Source: Branchiostoma lanceolatum (lineage: Eukaryota; Chordata; Leptocardii; Amphioxiformes; Branchiostomatidae). Taken from it: a DNA stretch of 64,000 bases. Made by a program: the position numbers and the translations under genes. Positions 1-10,693 of this stretch are shown here, one piece after another. Under the pieces are notes generated by a model. The model saw only the letters and a list, made by a program, of their open reading frames with translations. It was not told where the DNA came from and searched no databases. Numbering within the stretch: the first letter of the stretch is position 1; every line of letters begins with the position of its first letter. The stretch lies in the NCBI RefSeq assembly GCF_035083965.1, contig NC_089725.1:29273925-29337924 (forward strand), written 5' to 3'.

Positions 1-1615
1 TTTCTGTGTAGAATATGAAGCTAACTGTGATGTACCACCCATTCTACAATTTATCGTGATGAATCCACTTTTTATTTTTATGATACAAATGAGGTTGGAA
101 AAGTAGATAAATGCCTTTTTTCTGGCAAATACATTGAAACAGTGCTCTACATGTCTTACACGGTTCAGCAGTTGTCTGAGAGTGAATTGTTAGAAAAGTG
201 CTCAGTTAGCTAGCTAGCTAGATCGGTCCATGCCATTTGTCAAGTCAAAGAGAGTTCCTACTATATACATGTACTAGTATTGCACACTAGATAATTGAAC
301 AAGGTTTACATGTATGGTGCTACACATGTAGTTATGGAAATGTTGGGACCAAATCAAAGTCTACTGTGAAGATATTAATAGGTGGGAACTTTGTTTTAGC
401 ATATCCAGCAGCTTTTCCTCTGAATCGTGTTCTTGCCTTGGGCAAGAGTATGGGGGTCTGATCTCCAAGAAGATGTAGGGTCCAACTCAGTGTTCTATGC
501 GTTTTGGTGGAATTTAGTACATTCTTGTAGTGGTGTACCTCTCACTCTTTGCCTTCTACAGGGGGGGGGGGGGGGAAGAGAACAAGACCAATAACATGTG
601 CAACTGACCTGGACCCTACATCTGCTTGGTGACATCTACCAATATAGGAAATGTACTGTATTGAAATGTGTGCAACATGAGCCCCATATTGGAGCAATGT
701 GTACTAAACTGGAATGATTCTCATTTTGTCATCCAAGTTTAAGTTAAAAGGCATCTTTGTCATAAATTCTAACGAACGAAATAAAGAAAGATACTGAAGC
801 CCATAGTGTTTTTTAGTCTTTATTATAAACACTACGATATATTTACATTTCACAAAGGGAGAGACAGTATAATTGCCAAGCCCTTTGCAGGACTACGAAG
901 TATATAAAAAAGATAGCAACAGTAAAAGGTAGGATGAGAGAAAAAGACAATTTGAAATTAAATATTATCATGTTCTAAAACTAACATCTCTGACAGAGAG
1001 ATGATAAGACAGTTGTACTATGAGCACAATAAATTGTAGATTCATTCAAAAACTAGTTTCCTTTATCCTCTAAGAAAACAAACGTTAGAAAACAGCTGCC
1101 AATAAAATGTTCTAGATTACAATTTGTACACCTACATACTAATTATAGAAATTATGATCAGAATATCCCCTTTTTCCTCTCTTCAAGGACTTTCTAGAAT
1201 TATGAAATATTTGCGTATTTCAAGTCTGAAAACTAGTAAAGCGTAGTATACCACACACTACACACATAAGTTCCAAATACCAATCATCAGTTAGTTGCTG
1301 CATAAATCCTGCAAATCTAGCAGAGTGACTTGACTTGACTAGCAGAGTATCGGCTCCTATATAATCATTGAGCCTTGTGATGAAGCAGAAGAGAAAGAAG
1401 ACGATAATCGAGAACACTATACATGATGATGCGGGACAAACAATGTTACAACAGTCATGTGCACGAGTGCATGTGATGCATGTGAAGTTTTTTGCCATAC
1501 ATGTACTTACATTGCAAAAGCTACAGGCTGAACATTATTTTCAAAATTTCTTGTTTTCCGTCAAAGCTTATCTAAAGTAAAGAGAACAAATTCTACAACT
1601 ATTGTATTTCACGTC
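1..1615. other. 3' flank of NUSAP1 and tail of the preceding interval
   Basis: No coding exon can be supported here. A plus-strand AATAAA at about 780 and a minus-strand AATAAA (TTTATT read on plus) at about 821 face each other. This fits a NUSAP1 3'UTR running down to about 800 and possibly a plus-strand gene entering from the left, but the latter is inference. A run of about 14 G lies near 561, and an inverted-repeat element at 461-634 is listed separately. Confidence 0.5.
461..634. mobile_element. MITE-like element, CTCCAAGCAGAT family
   Basis: The left end (ATCTCCAAGAAGATGTAGGG) and the inverted right end (complement of CCCTACATCTGCTTGGTGAC) match over about 22 bp and frame roughly 170 bp of non-coding DNA containing a poly-G run. 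The same end sequence recurs at 12260, 22099, 51061 and 56214, so this is a dispersed family of short non-autonomous DNA elements. Confidence 0.7.
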
Positions 1616-4600
1616 TTAGCATTCAATCCCTCTTCTGGCCAGCATGCGACTGTCCTTGGCTTTTCCTCTGTTCTCCTGCATCTTCTTACGCCTGTCGTCC
1701 CTGAGGAAAGGAAAGGTGTTTGTGAGACACTGTACAATGTATAATATTTTGTATAATGTATATACTAGTCTTTTATCACATTCTAGTGCAAAGGATTGTA
1801 AACTACATCACAGTACATGTGTGTTATTTACGATCCTTTGTCATGACAACTCAATAACATATAAAGACCATTCAATCGATAAAATTTTTGTATGAAGAAC
1901 ATAAGAACCACTACAATGATCCATCAAAACTGCAATCTAACAGGTCAATATTGCAGCACATCAGGTAAAACTTTAACTATACATAGTTGTGAAGATGTAT
2001 CAAAATGTTGTTATACACAGAAATGACAGCATTACAGGAACATATGGTAAGTTGAGCTATTGCTTCAATACTTTTCATTGTAGTACACATGTACTTCAAC
2101 TCAACAGTTCTGACATTCCACTTGTAGAACTTGAACTGTTTGAAACAATTACCGGCTCTTGATGACCGGCCTCTTGTACATCTGCTTGGCCTGCAGGTAC
2201 CTGTCCACCTTCTCCTTCTGCTTCTTCTCTTCCTCCTCGTTTAGTGGCCGCAAAGCACCTGTGGGACAAGTCAAACAAGGTCTTTACTATAAAAAAGTAT
2301 TCCATTTCTGTAACACAAAGATACAGGGAAAAAACGAAGTAACATCACATGCAATACTATGGCATGTCCCAAACAGAATAGAAAACCAATGTTCTGTTGC
2401 ATTACCAATGAAAGTCATCAGGAGGACCAAAATCGACCTTGACTTTTATTCTCAGACCTACCCACATATCCACTATTATCTTCTTGACTCATGCTGGCCA
2501 AAGTATGCAAAAATATGAACCAACACACAGAGTGAGACAGGCCAAAAAAAATAGCTGTAGACACACACCAAGACAATCACAAACGGAGACCTAAATCAAT
2601 ATCTCTGTTTTCACTGAGGTAACAATACCTTCTTCACAGAGGTAAAAAGAGGGAAAAGGCAGACAGAGAATGATATCCAGGCCCTCAAAATCAATGACAT
2701 CATCCTTACCAGAGTGCGGCTTGTAGGTCAGAGGTTTCTGTTTGGAAGCCTTGAGGTCAAAGGTTGGCTTGGGGGCAGGTGAGGTGAAGGTCGAGTTCAT
2801 GGTAGAGTTCATGGTTGTGTTCATTGTGGAGTTGAAGGTCACATTGCTACCAGCGGTGAACTTGAAAGGTGTGATGTGCTGACCTGAAAAGTAAAGGCAG
2901 GGAATTACACAAGTTGTTTAAAAAAAAGTTTTCTGGCACCCCAAAATTGTATGTTTTTCATTGGTAGAACACTATTGAAACAGTATTGGTTAGCAACCTA
3001 CATCAACTCATTTAGTGATAACCTAATATGGTACATACATGTATGTGACTTAGCTAAATAAAGAAAGTAAAGTGGTACAATCAACCCTGACCGGCCAAAC
3101 AGCCAACTCCTGCCATAGACCACATTAAAACAGTTGTGTCCAGCTTTAGCTAAGACCCTATGGCTATGCTAACCAAACATCTGCTTTCTTCAACCAGCAA
3201 CATGTACATCATCATCATCATCATAGTTCGTCCGGATTTACTCCGGTGAGATACAGTCAATAAAGTATACAGTCAATAATGTACATCAATTCAACATATG
3301 TGCACAGGTGTTCCACTCCTACTCACCCACAGACTTGCGTGCGCTGGCAGGCTGTTCTGGTTTTGCGAAGGCTGACGGCAGGGCGGGCAACACAAGCTTC
3401 GTGGGGGGCTTCAGTGCTGATGGGCGGAATCTAGAGACACAGAAATATCTTATCATTCTCATATTATTGTTCTGGACTAGGGTAAGTACCATCTTCCGTC
3501 GTTACGGCTTGCTCGATTTTTTTCTAAGCTTTGAGCAAGTGAAAAGATTGAGCCAGCAATAACAACGGTGGATCTGGACTGGAGAAATATAGTGAATCAT
3601 TAGGAGATATCAAGACTGTAGTATGAGTGTATAACTAGCAAGTAGCAGTATATTCACATGTCATGTGGCATGTAATCGTTTTACAGCCACATGGCCTCCT
3701 CTAAGCTATAGTTCCCTCTCAATTACTTCTTGCTATCAACAGAACTGATGATAATATTCTAACACCAAATCAAATTGGAGGAAAGAATCATTCCATTACT
3801 AGATGGTCTAGCAGTGCAAGAAAACAACAGTAAAAGTGTGTGTAGTGGCTGACAGGGCACAGGACCTCACTTGACATCCCTGAGTTGCTTCTGTTTCTGT
3901 AAGAGTTTTTTTATGATGATGTTCGTCCATCATTTGTAAGAATCTTTTTAATCTGTAAGAATGCCACCTACTTGACAGCCTTCTCGGCAGTAGTCTTGGG
4001 TTTGGCCTGTGAGGACGTGTTGGTTCCAGGTGTGGACTTCATGATGGAGGAGGGAGTCTTCCTCACCACGCTGGACCTCCTGGCTACGGGCTTCACCACA
4101 CGACCACTCTGGGGGGAGGAACATCGACATGTCAGGTGGTACAGCATTTCAACTGATCAAACACAAGTAATCTTCATATGTATGGGTATTTCACTGGATC
4201 CACATGCTGACCACAGGATCCTAGCCTCCTGTACAGACCTCCTTCTGAGTTGCTGCCTTTTTACTGATCTTTGCTGTTTTCTGATTGCTTGCATGTCCTG
4301 ATTAGGTAAGCTTAATCGGTGTGCCGTAGAAACTACCTGCAACCAAGAAGGTCTGTGTAGGTTTCATTTGGATTTTGGAGTAACATACTGCCCCTGGTAC
4401 CTAAGAGGCTACGGAAACTTCAAGTAAATTCAACATTGCATTGAGGATGATGAAAATGTTTAGTGACCACTTGATTTTAATTGTGTAACCTTACCTTGTT
4501 GCTGCCTGGTGTCTTCATGGCCATTGACCTCCTCCCGGGGGTGATGCCAGCGGGAGTTCCTGTTGCCCGGGGAGTCGGCTTGGTCTTCAGACTCTGCACC

Positions 4601-7600
4601 GTAGCCTTGGCCTCATCGGCAACAAGCTGGGGTCAGGGTAAAATAGCAGAACAAATAAGAAAAGAAGATTGCAATAACATGTTGTGAACTAGGTAATGCT
4701 ACTAAGATAACTCTGAAATGTGTTATGATATATATCTGCTAACCTGAAAAAATCTCTCAGACTCTTTTTCATAGTGGAGGACAATCACATATCCCAATGT
4801 ATTTTTTTCCTTGTGTGCAAAGATGCCAATTATGATTACGTGGATGCATTTTCCATTGCCATTTTTATGCACACATAATTACAGTAACTATAGGGAAACT
4901 CAGATAGCCAAAGGAGCTTGCAAGACACATTAGGCACTGACTTTGAAACAAACTGAAGAAAGACTGATTGTAACTTCAGGATGTTATTACAGCTGTATAT
5001 GATAAGAATACTACTGATTGCTGTGTCTTGAACTCTTCTTTAGAAAAATCAGACCAAATAACTTTTCCACTCGTGTCAAGATTGGTTTTGTTGTTACAGG
5101 GAAAACTCACCCTCGTTCAACCAGGACCCCATATCACTCCATGATCGGTCGCGAAAGGGGTCCTGGTAAAAAGCTTCGCCACATATGGTTATGGCAGGTC
5201 GACGAGACTTGCTCATGAATAATTAATGAGCTGACCTTATTTGGCACAAACGGCAGTTGTAGCTCATGAATAATTAATGAGCTAGCCGTAACATGTAACC
5301 TGATTGGTCGATAGCTTCCCAGCGTTCTTTGCGTGTTGGCTTCCGATGAGAGGAAGCAAACCCTCTGATTGGCTGAAGCTGTTTTGGTGGCGACGTCGTC
5401 ATAACCATATGTAGCGAAGCTTTTTACCAGGGCCCCTTTCGCGACCGATGTTACGTGGAGCGATATGGGGTCCTGGTTTACCTTAACGAGGGTGGGAAAT
5501 CTATGTTTCCAAACCTTTGCCTTCTTGACAGAAGCAGTGAAGGCGTCAGTCATCTTTCGCTTCCTAGCCAGGTAGACGTCGATGGACTCCATCTTCTTAA
5601 AGCCTTTGTTGTGGATCTTGTCCCAGTCCTTGTTTCCTAAAGAGCCATAAGATTCAAATGTTATCTAAAACAAAAAGACCTTCTGGGTTTTTCTGTGACA
5701 ACTCATCAACAGGAATATACCAGTCCATTATACATAGCCATGTTAAAGGTTGTTATTCATACATATAGAATACAACACGGGGTATTCCGTATCACCCGAG
5801 GTACCAGCCCGACCGCGGGTCGGATCGCCCGACGGCCGTAGGCCGGAGGGCGATCCGACCCGCGGTCGGGCTGGGACCGAGGGTGATGCGGAATACAATG
5901 TGTTGTATTTTATTTATGTCATACCTTGGCCATACCCACCCGAGAAAACACACATTTCAATGCGGAATGCGCCAGAAGTTGAGGGAGTTTTGTGTCCTCG
6001 AACAAGAAACTGTAGCAACATTGATTCCAATCTCCGAATCCGGTATTCGAATTTCCGACGGCCGCGCAACCGACGCGTTCGAAATGCGTTCGAAATATTC
6101 TATGGAAGCCTGTGTGATAACCCTCCCGAACCCTATGTGATCCAGATAGTTATCACACGGTCCGGAACACCCGTATCAGGCCCAGGCATGACATAAATAG
6201 CCATACTGTAGGTTGTTATTTGAATTACAAGATTTTGTCTTCACATAGGTCTTCTTGTATCTCATAAAAGAAAGGCGTTTGAAGCCCTATATGGATGTCA
6301 TATCAGCTACACAACCACATCAATACTAAAAAGTTAAAGAAACTTTGGCAGATAAAATCCATGTCATCTGCCAAAATTTCTTTAACTTTTTAGTAACATT
6401 TCTAATGTTGGCAGATTAAACCCATTTGGTAGACAACTAGTGTAGCTAAGAATCCATTTTGAGATATCAACCAGATGAAACTATGTACTGATGTTGGAGT
6501 GCCTGCTTACCTGGAGTGACGGGCTTCTTGTTGCTCTTCTGCAGGTAGGCGCTGAACCTGGGGATACTGGTGCTGCTGGGGGCAGTCTGGTCCTTAGCTG
6601 GCACTGCAGGTGGGAATAAATATGTTCATTATATGACAACTACCCACCGGGGCACCCCTACATGACATCCTATTGCTTGAGACTACAAAGCTAACTTCAA
6701 CCATTCATATTCTTACTTCTGCGGTGAGTTAAAATGTTTACTACAAAAACATAGTACTGTTTCTTGAGCTTATTTCTTGATCTAACTTTAAATCTCTGTT
6801 TTATTACAGAAAATATTGACTGTTGGAAAGCTTGATACTGTCATTTGTAGCCAATAAATGGGCAGTTTCCTGTGCATGTAGAAGAACATACATGGACAAC
6901 AAACACCCTCCCCACGTTATTGAAGCAGTGGTGTTAATATCAAGAGATTTCAAATTCTCTGATTTCATTAAGAAAGTTAGAAACACCATAGATACTCACA
7001 CTTGGCATCCACCCTCTTCTTCAGCTCTGCCATGACCTCAGCCTCCAGAGCAGCCTTCTCCTCTGCTCCCATGGCAACCGCTTCCGTAGCTTCTGTCTCC
7101 TCCTCCTTCTTCTCGATCTCAAACGTGTCCCTCTTGATCTTCTTGGCCCTGGGACCGGACGAGCCTCTCTTCCCAGACTGGGGCTTCTCATCGTCAGAGC
7201 TGGTGGGGGTCTGGAGGGGGAAGAAGTGAATTCTTTATTCATATGGAAGTAACAAATGCTGCTGGGGTTAATCAAAGATGACGATTCAATCCATACTGAG
7301 TTATAGTACTGTATGCATTCATGGGAAGTCCGAACAACTTCTGTTCCCAACTATGCATTTCTTCAAAGAATCTACACTCTACTGTTCACCAGCTAGACCT
7401 CTGTCATAAAAACTAGAAAAGGTTTGAAATACGAATGTATACCATGTGCTGGAGAGTGAAAATGATCTAAGGACCATTTGTATGTTAGAGACATAAAGAC
7501 TGTGTACTCTAGAATCAGGGAAGAATTCTGATCATGATATTTGAGTAAGAATATGGTCACAGGTCTGTGATTTTAACTGTTCAAGAAGAACTACCACTAC

Positions 7601-10142
7601 ATTACATCTACCTTGGACCTCTTGGACCTGCGTAACACCGCAGGGGGAGACTCCATGGACAGGAGGGGTGTCTGTGGTTTGGGTGGCTCAACTGCTGCCT
7701 TTGCCTTCCCAGCTGAAGTGGGAGTCTTGGATTTGCTGCGGCTTCTGCGTGCAGCAGGCACCTGTGGAGGCGTCGGGGTCTTGGATTTGCTGCGGCTGCG
7801 ACGTTCGGTGGGTTTCTCTGCAGGTGACACACTGGCGGCCTGCGTGTGAAATTGTGAAAATCTTTGTAAGCAAAGTGGAGATACATGTACCAGAAACACA
7901 ATGCTTAACAAAAAAAAAAAATACACTGGACTTCTGAGAGGAGAGGCTAAGGCTGACAGGGTTATGCAGTATAAATAAAGGATCCATTGATAACAGCAGA
8001 TTTAAAAACATAACACAGAATGTTGTGAATGGTGGGAAAAGATTATCAGAATACAGTAAAGGACTCCAAAGGAAATTCTGAATCCTACGAGGCTGCAAGG
8101 ACATGACTCACTGTAAGAAACATGACTGATAAATTGTTTGATAGTACACATGTACCTTTTCCTGTGCAGGGGTCGGTGTCTTGGACTTGCTACGACTGCG
8201 CCGTTCCACAGGTTTCTCTGCAGGTGACACAGGACTGACAACCTGGAAGCGAAATTGTGAAAACAATTGTGAGCAAAGTTTATAAAACAACAGGGTGGAG
8301 ATACCAGAAATACAATGTTATAGCAACTGATGAAAAACAGAAGAAAAAAAAACTTTATTCAAAATGTTGTGAATGATAGGAAAACAATTACAATCAAGGA
8401 TTGGTACGGAAATTCTGGCTGATACAAAAGACACGACTCAGAAAGACCTTGATTGTTGACAAGTACACATGTGCATATGCGATTGAGTATCCAGGATTCC
8501 TGTATATGATATTTGTGTTCTGTGCTTTATGTAAGGCATCAACAATCAGGCTACGCTGCCTCGATTGGATCTGTAATGTTTTGTAACAATTTACCATTAA
8601 AGACAAGTAAACATGCACATGTACCTTTTCCAGTTCAGAGTCAGTAGTAGTGGTGTTGACTGGAGTGGAAGTCTTCTTGCCACGTCCAGCCCTGGTGCGC
8701 CCTCCACGTCTGTTCACCTTGGCTTCTGGTGTCTTCTATGAAATAGCATAACAAGGGGTTTTTAATCCTAATGAGGTCCAGTTATGTTTCTGGCGTATCT
8801 TTCTTCTATGGTGAGAATACTAGCTATTGTGTCTTCGAATATTTTAACCTACATGTCTGCAATGATTGTCTGTAAGTGAATCGATAAAAAGTAGCAGACA
8901 GAAGGTAATGACAACATTCAAATCATCTTGTAGAGTAGTACACAAGAAACAACTATTTAGTATTATTTACACTTTACAAATACAAATGTACCATACCGAC
9001 AAATGATATGGTTGTTATCTTACCTCCTCTGTGGAGACATCCGTGTTGGACTCCACACTGTCAGCAGTGGTATCCAGGGAAGCGTTGACTGTGGCCTTCT
9101 TGGCCGCTTTCTTGGGTCGTCGACCCCTCCTCTTGGTGACTTTAGCGGGAACTTCAGGCTCAGGAGCCGATGTCTCAGCACTGGAGTCTGCACTGCTTGC
9201 ATCTGTACAGGTCTGATGTACAAAAGTATTAATTTTACCTTTCCACCTTCGATGTTAGAAAGCTTAGTAAGACTCTACTATTAAAGAGCAAATTATCAAA
9301 ATATCTACGGTACCAAAATCCCACAATGTGGAGAAGACAAAATTGAAATTGCAGGGAAAAATATATCTATATACAAATTGCAATTTGGCAGGCTTAAAGA
9401 ATGCAAGTATCATTGGTACAAATTTATTATGGATATATAAATAAAGAATTTCAACCCCTGAGACTCAGTATAAACCATATGCATGGTAAAGTATAAGTTC
9501 TATTATATCAAATACACAAACCAACCTTGTAGTCCGAGGACTGTGTTGTTGACTCAGTGTTGTTCTTGTCGCCATCTTGCTTCTTGCTGTGGTACTGCTG
9601 CAGAGCACTTATTAAATCGCCTGTCTAAAAAAAAATATACATATCATAACATGACTCGAGTTAATATAAAACTGTACATCTTATCAGTACACCTCTTTTA
9701 GTACGATACAGATTAGTATTTCTGACACCTATATATGCGTATCCTTGGTTTGTAACATAAAAGTAATTAAAACATGAAAGTTATGACCGAACTTGAAAAG
9801 TTGTCCAAGAAACCTGCTTTGAATTTGAAAGTTGTCTTGACACTTTACAGATAAAGTTTGAAAATTTTGTTGTTGTAGTAGTTAGTAAGGATGACTATAT
9901 ACATTTCTCAAAGGGGTGGACGCTCAGAAATTCTTAGTACACATTATCAAAAGCACCCATAAGTCAGATAATATGCAGAAACGCACATAAAAATCTGAAT
10001 ACACAAACGTTAAAAAATGAATAGGGAGGGGGGCATTATTTACCTTCATGTTGGCCTTGATCCCGGCTTGTTTCGCCAGTTTCTGCAGCTCGGAACGCTT
10101 CATGCTGCCCAGAGCGTCAACATCAACCTCCTTGGCCGTCAT
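1616..10142 (-). CDS. NUSAP1: Nucleolar and spindle-associated protein 1-like (about 658 aa)
   Basis: Microtubule-binding spindle and nucleolar protein acting in mitosis. Coding exons in transcript order: 10044-10142, 9526-9624, 9024-9212, 8625-8735, 8156-8242, 7612-7839, 7000-7210, 6511-6603, 5515-5636, 4495-4626, 3972-4108, 3327-3430, 2710-2883, 2153-2258, 1616-1700. Phases chain without a break. The first two exons encode a SAP-like helix pair (MKRSELQKLAKQAGIKANMK, then TGDLISALQQY). Family signatures follow: IPRFSAYLQKSNKKPVTPG, DKIHNKGFKKMESIDVYLARK, FDLKASKQKPLTYKPHSG, and a charged C-terminal helix ending MLARRGIEC. Exons 5-6 carry RRSRSKSKTP repeats. Exons 1-6 are all multiples of three and can be skipped in frame. 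It is longer than the human protein (about 440 aa), mainly in the basic linker. The ATG at 10142 is the first in frame and precedes the SAP segment directly. The exon 11-12 junction is the least certain. Confidence 0.9.
5108..5494. mobile_element. Long-arm foldback element beside NUSAP1 exon 9
   Basis: About 85 bp at 5108-5193 (starting CACCCTCGTT, containing GGTCGCGAAAGGGG and AAAAAGCTTCGC) recurs inverted at about 5402-5494. The interior holds two copies of the palindrome-like GCTCATGAATAATTAATGAG near 5212 and 5252. It ends about 20 bp from the splice donor of exon 9 (exon edge 5515). No transposase is encoded. Confidence 0.8.
5767..5917. repeat. GC-rich near-perfect palindrome in NUSAP1 intron 8
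   Basis: The left arm (AGAATACAACAC, TATTCCGTATCACCC, CAGCCCGACCGCGGGTCGGA, TCGCCCGACGGCC) is followed after a few bases (GTAG) by its reverse complement ending GTGTTGTATT. Arms are about 70 bp. The core is far more GC-rich than its surroundings. It abuts a second inverted-repeat unit at 5912-6203. Confidence 0.8.
5912..6203. mobile_element. Inverted-repeat element adjoining the GC palindrome
   Basis: The ends TTATTTATGTCATACCTTGG (about 5912) and the complement of CCAGGCATGACATAAATAG (about 6185-6202) are inverted copies, with an inner GTGTGATAAC / GTTATCACAC pair. Open frames crossing it are by-products of the palindrome, not genes. With 5767-5917 it may be one composite element. Confidence 0.6.
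6325..6400. repeat. Short hairpin repeat
   Basis: ACTAAAAAGTTAAAGAAA, then TTTGGCAGAT, is followed by the inverted copy ATCTGCCAAA, TTTCTTTAACTTTTTAGT. It is a 70-bp palindrome inside NUSAP1 intron 8, probably a small MITE. Confidence 0.6.
7612..8242 (-). repeat. Tandemly duplicated NUSAP1 exons encoding RRSRSKSKTP
   Basis: Exon 5 (8156-8242) and exon 6 (7612-7839) both begin with V-S-P-A-E-K-P and continue ERRSRSKSKTPTP. The intron upstream of each is also similar (GAAATTGTGAAAA, then GAGCAAAGT or AAGCAAAGT, then GTGGAGATAC). Exons 4 and 5 share the donor context ACATGTACCTTTTCC (plus strand). This is exon duplication inside the gene. Confidence 0.75.
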
Positions 10143-10693
10143 CTTGACTGGATTTCACCTCAAAATTACCTCAACTTTACGAAAAAAACAGCAACAAAGC
10201 CGAAACAAAACACACGCTTCTGACAAACCGTCGCGCTATCTCGACGCCTAAATTTGAATATGGCGGAAATTTTGTATTACCGTCGCTGATTGGTTAATTT
10301 TTAAAAGACAGTCTCTCATTGGTCGAAAAATTCCCAAGGATCTCTTCGCGGGCACAACAATGGGCGACCTCCAGCGATTACAGTTAGAACAGCAACTTTT
10401 TGACTGAGGAAATTTGTTTTAAACTGTGACAAATTATTGCGTTGTTTCTACGGAAAATCCACATAAATATAGGACAGTACACAAATATAGGTTACCCAAT
10501 CTAACGGCATTTTTACCAAACAGCCTGTTTTTTCTTGTACAAAGCAGAGGTGCAATCCCCGATCCGACCGCAAGGATCGCGTTTCTGGAAGGATCTTGCG
10601 TAACGTTCCTTTCCGGCTGTCTGATAGAGGTCAACGCGTGGCGGCGGGCGAGCAGGGCATCTTTGTCTGTGTTTTATAGCAAAATACACCACT
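10143..10693. promoter_or_regulatory. Shared NUSAP1 / COX7A2L promoter region
   Basis: The two start codons are 551 bp apart in divergent orientation. Two ATTGG (CCAAT on minus) boxes at 10289 and 10318 lie 29 bp apart, followed toward NUSAP1 by GGCGGAAAT (E2F-like, reverse) and a TTTGAA at about 10251, which resembles a cell-cycle CHR element. AATATGGCGG near 10257 resembles a YY1 site. Motif calls are by eye. Confidence 0.55.

Noticed and set aside
3871-3896. Possible 26-nt NUSAP1 exon (KQKQLRDVK) between exons 11 and 12
   Set aside because: It has splice-like edges but joining it to the good donor at 3971 breaks the frame; it needs a weak GCT|GTCAAG donor. Exon 3972-4108 joins directly to 3327-3430 in frame without it. 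Transcript data could reverse this.
5750-6196. 148-codon open frame rich in R, P and G
   Set aside because: It is generated by the GC palindrome and adjoining inverted repeat; no domain and the reverse strand mirrors it.
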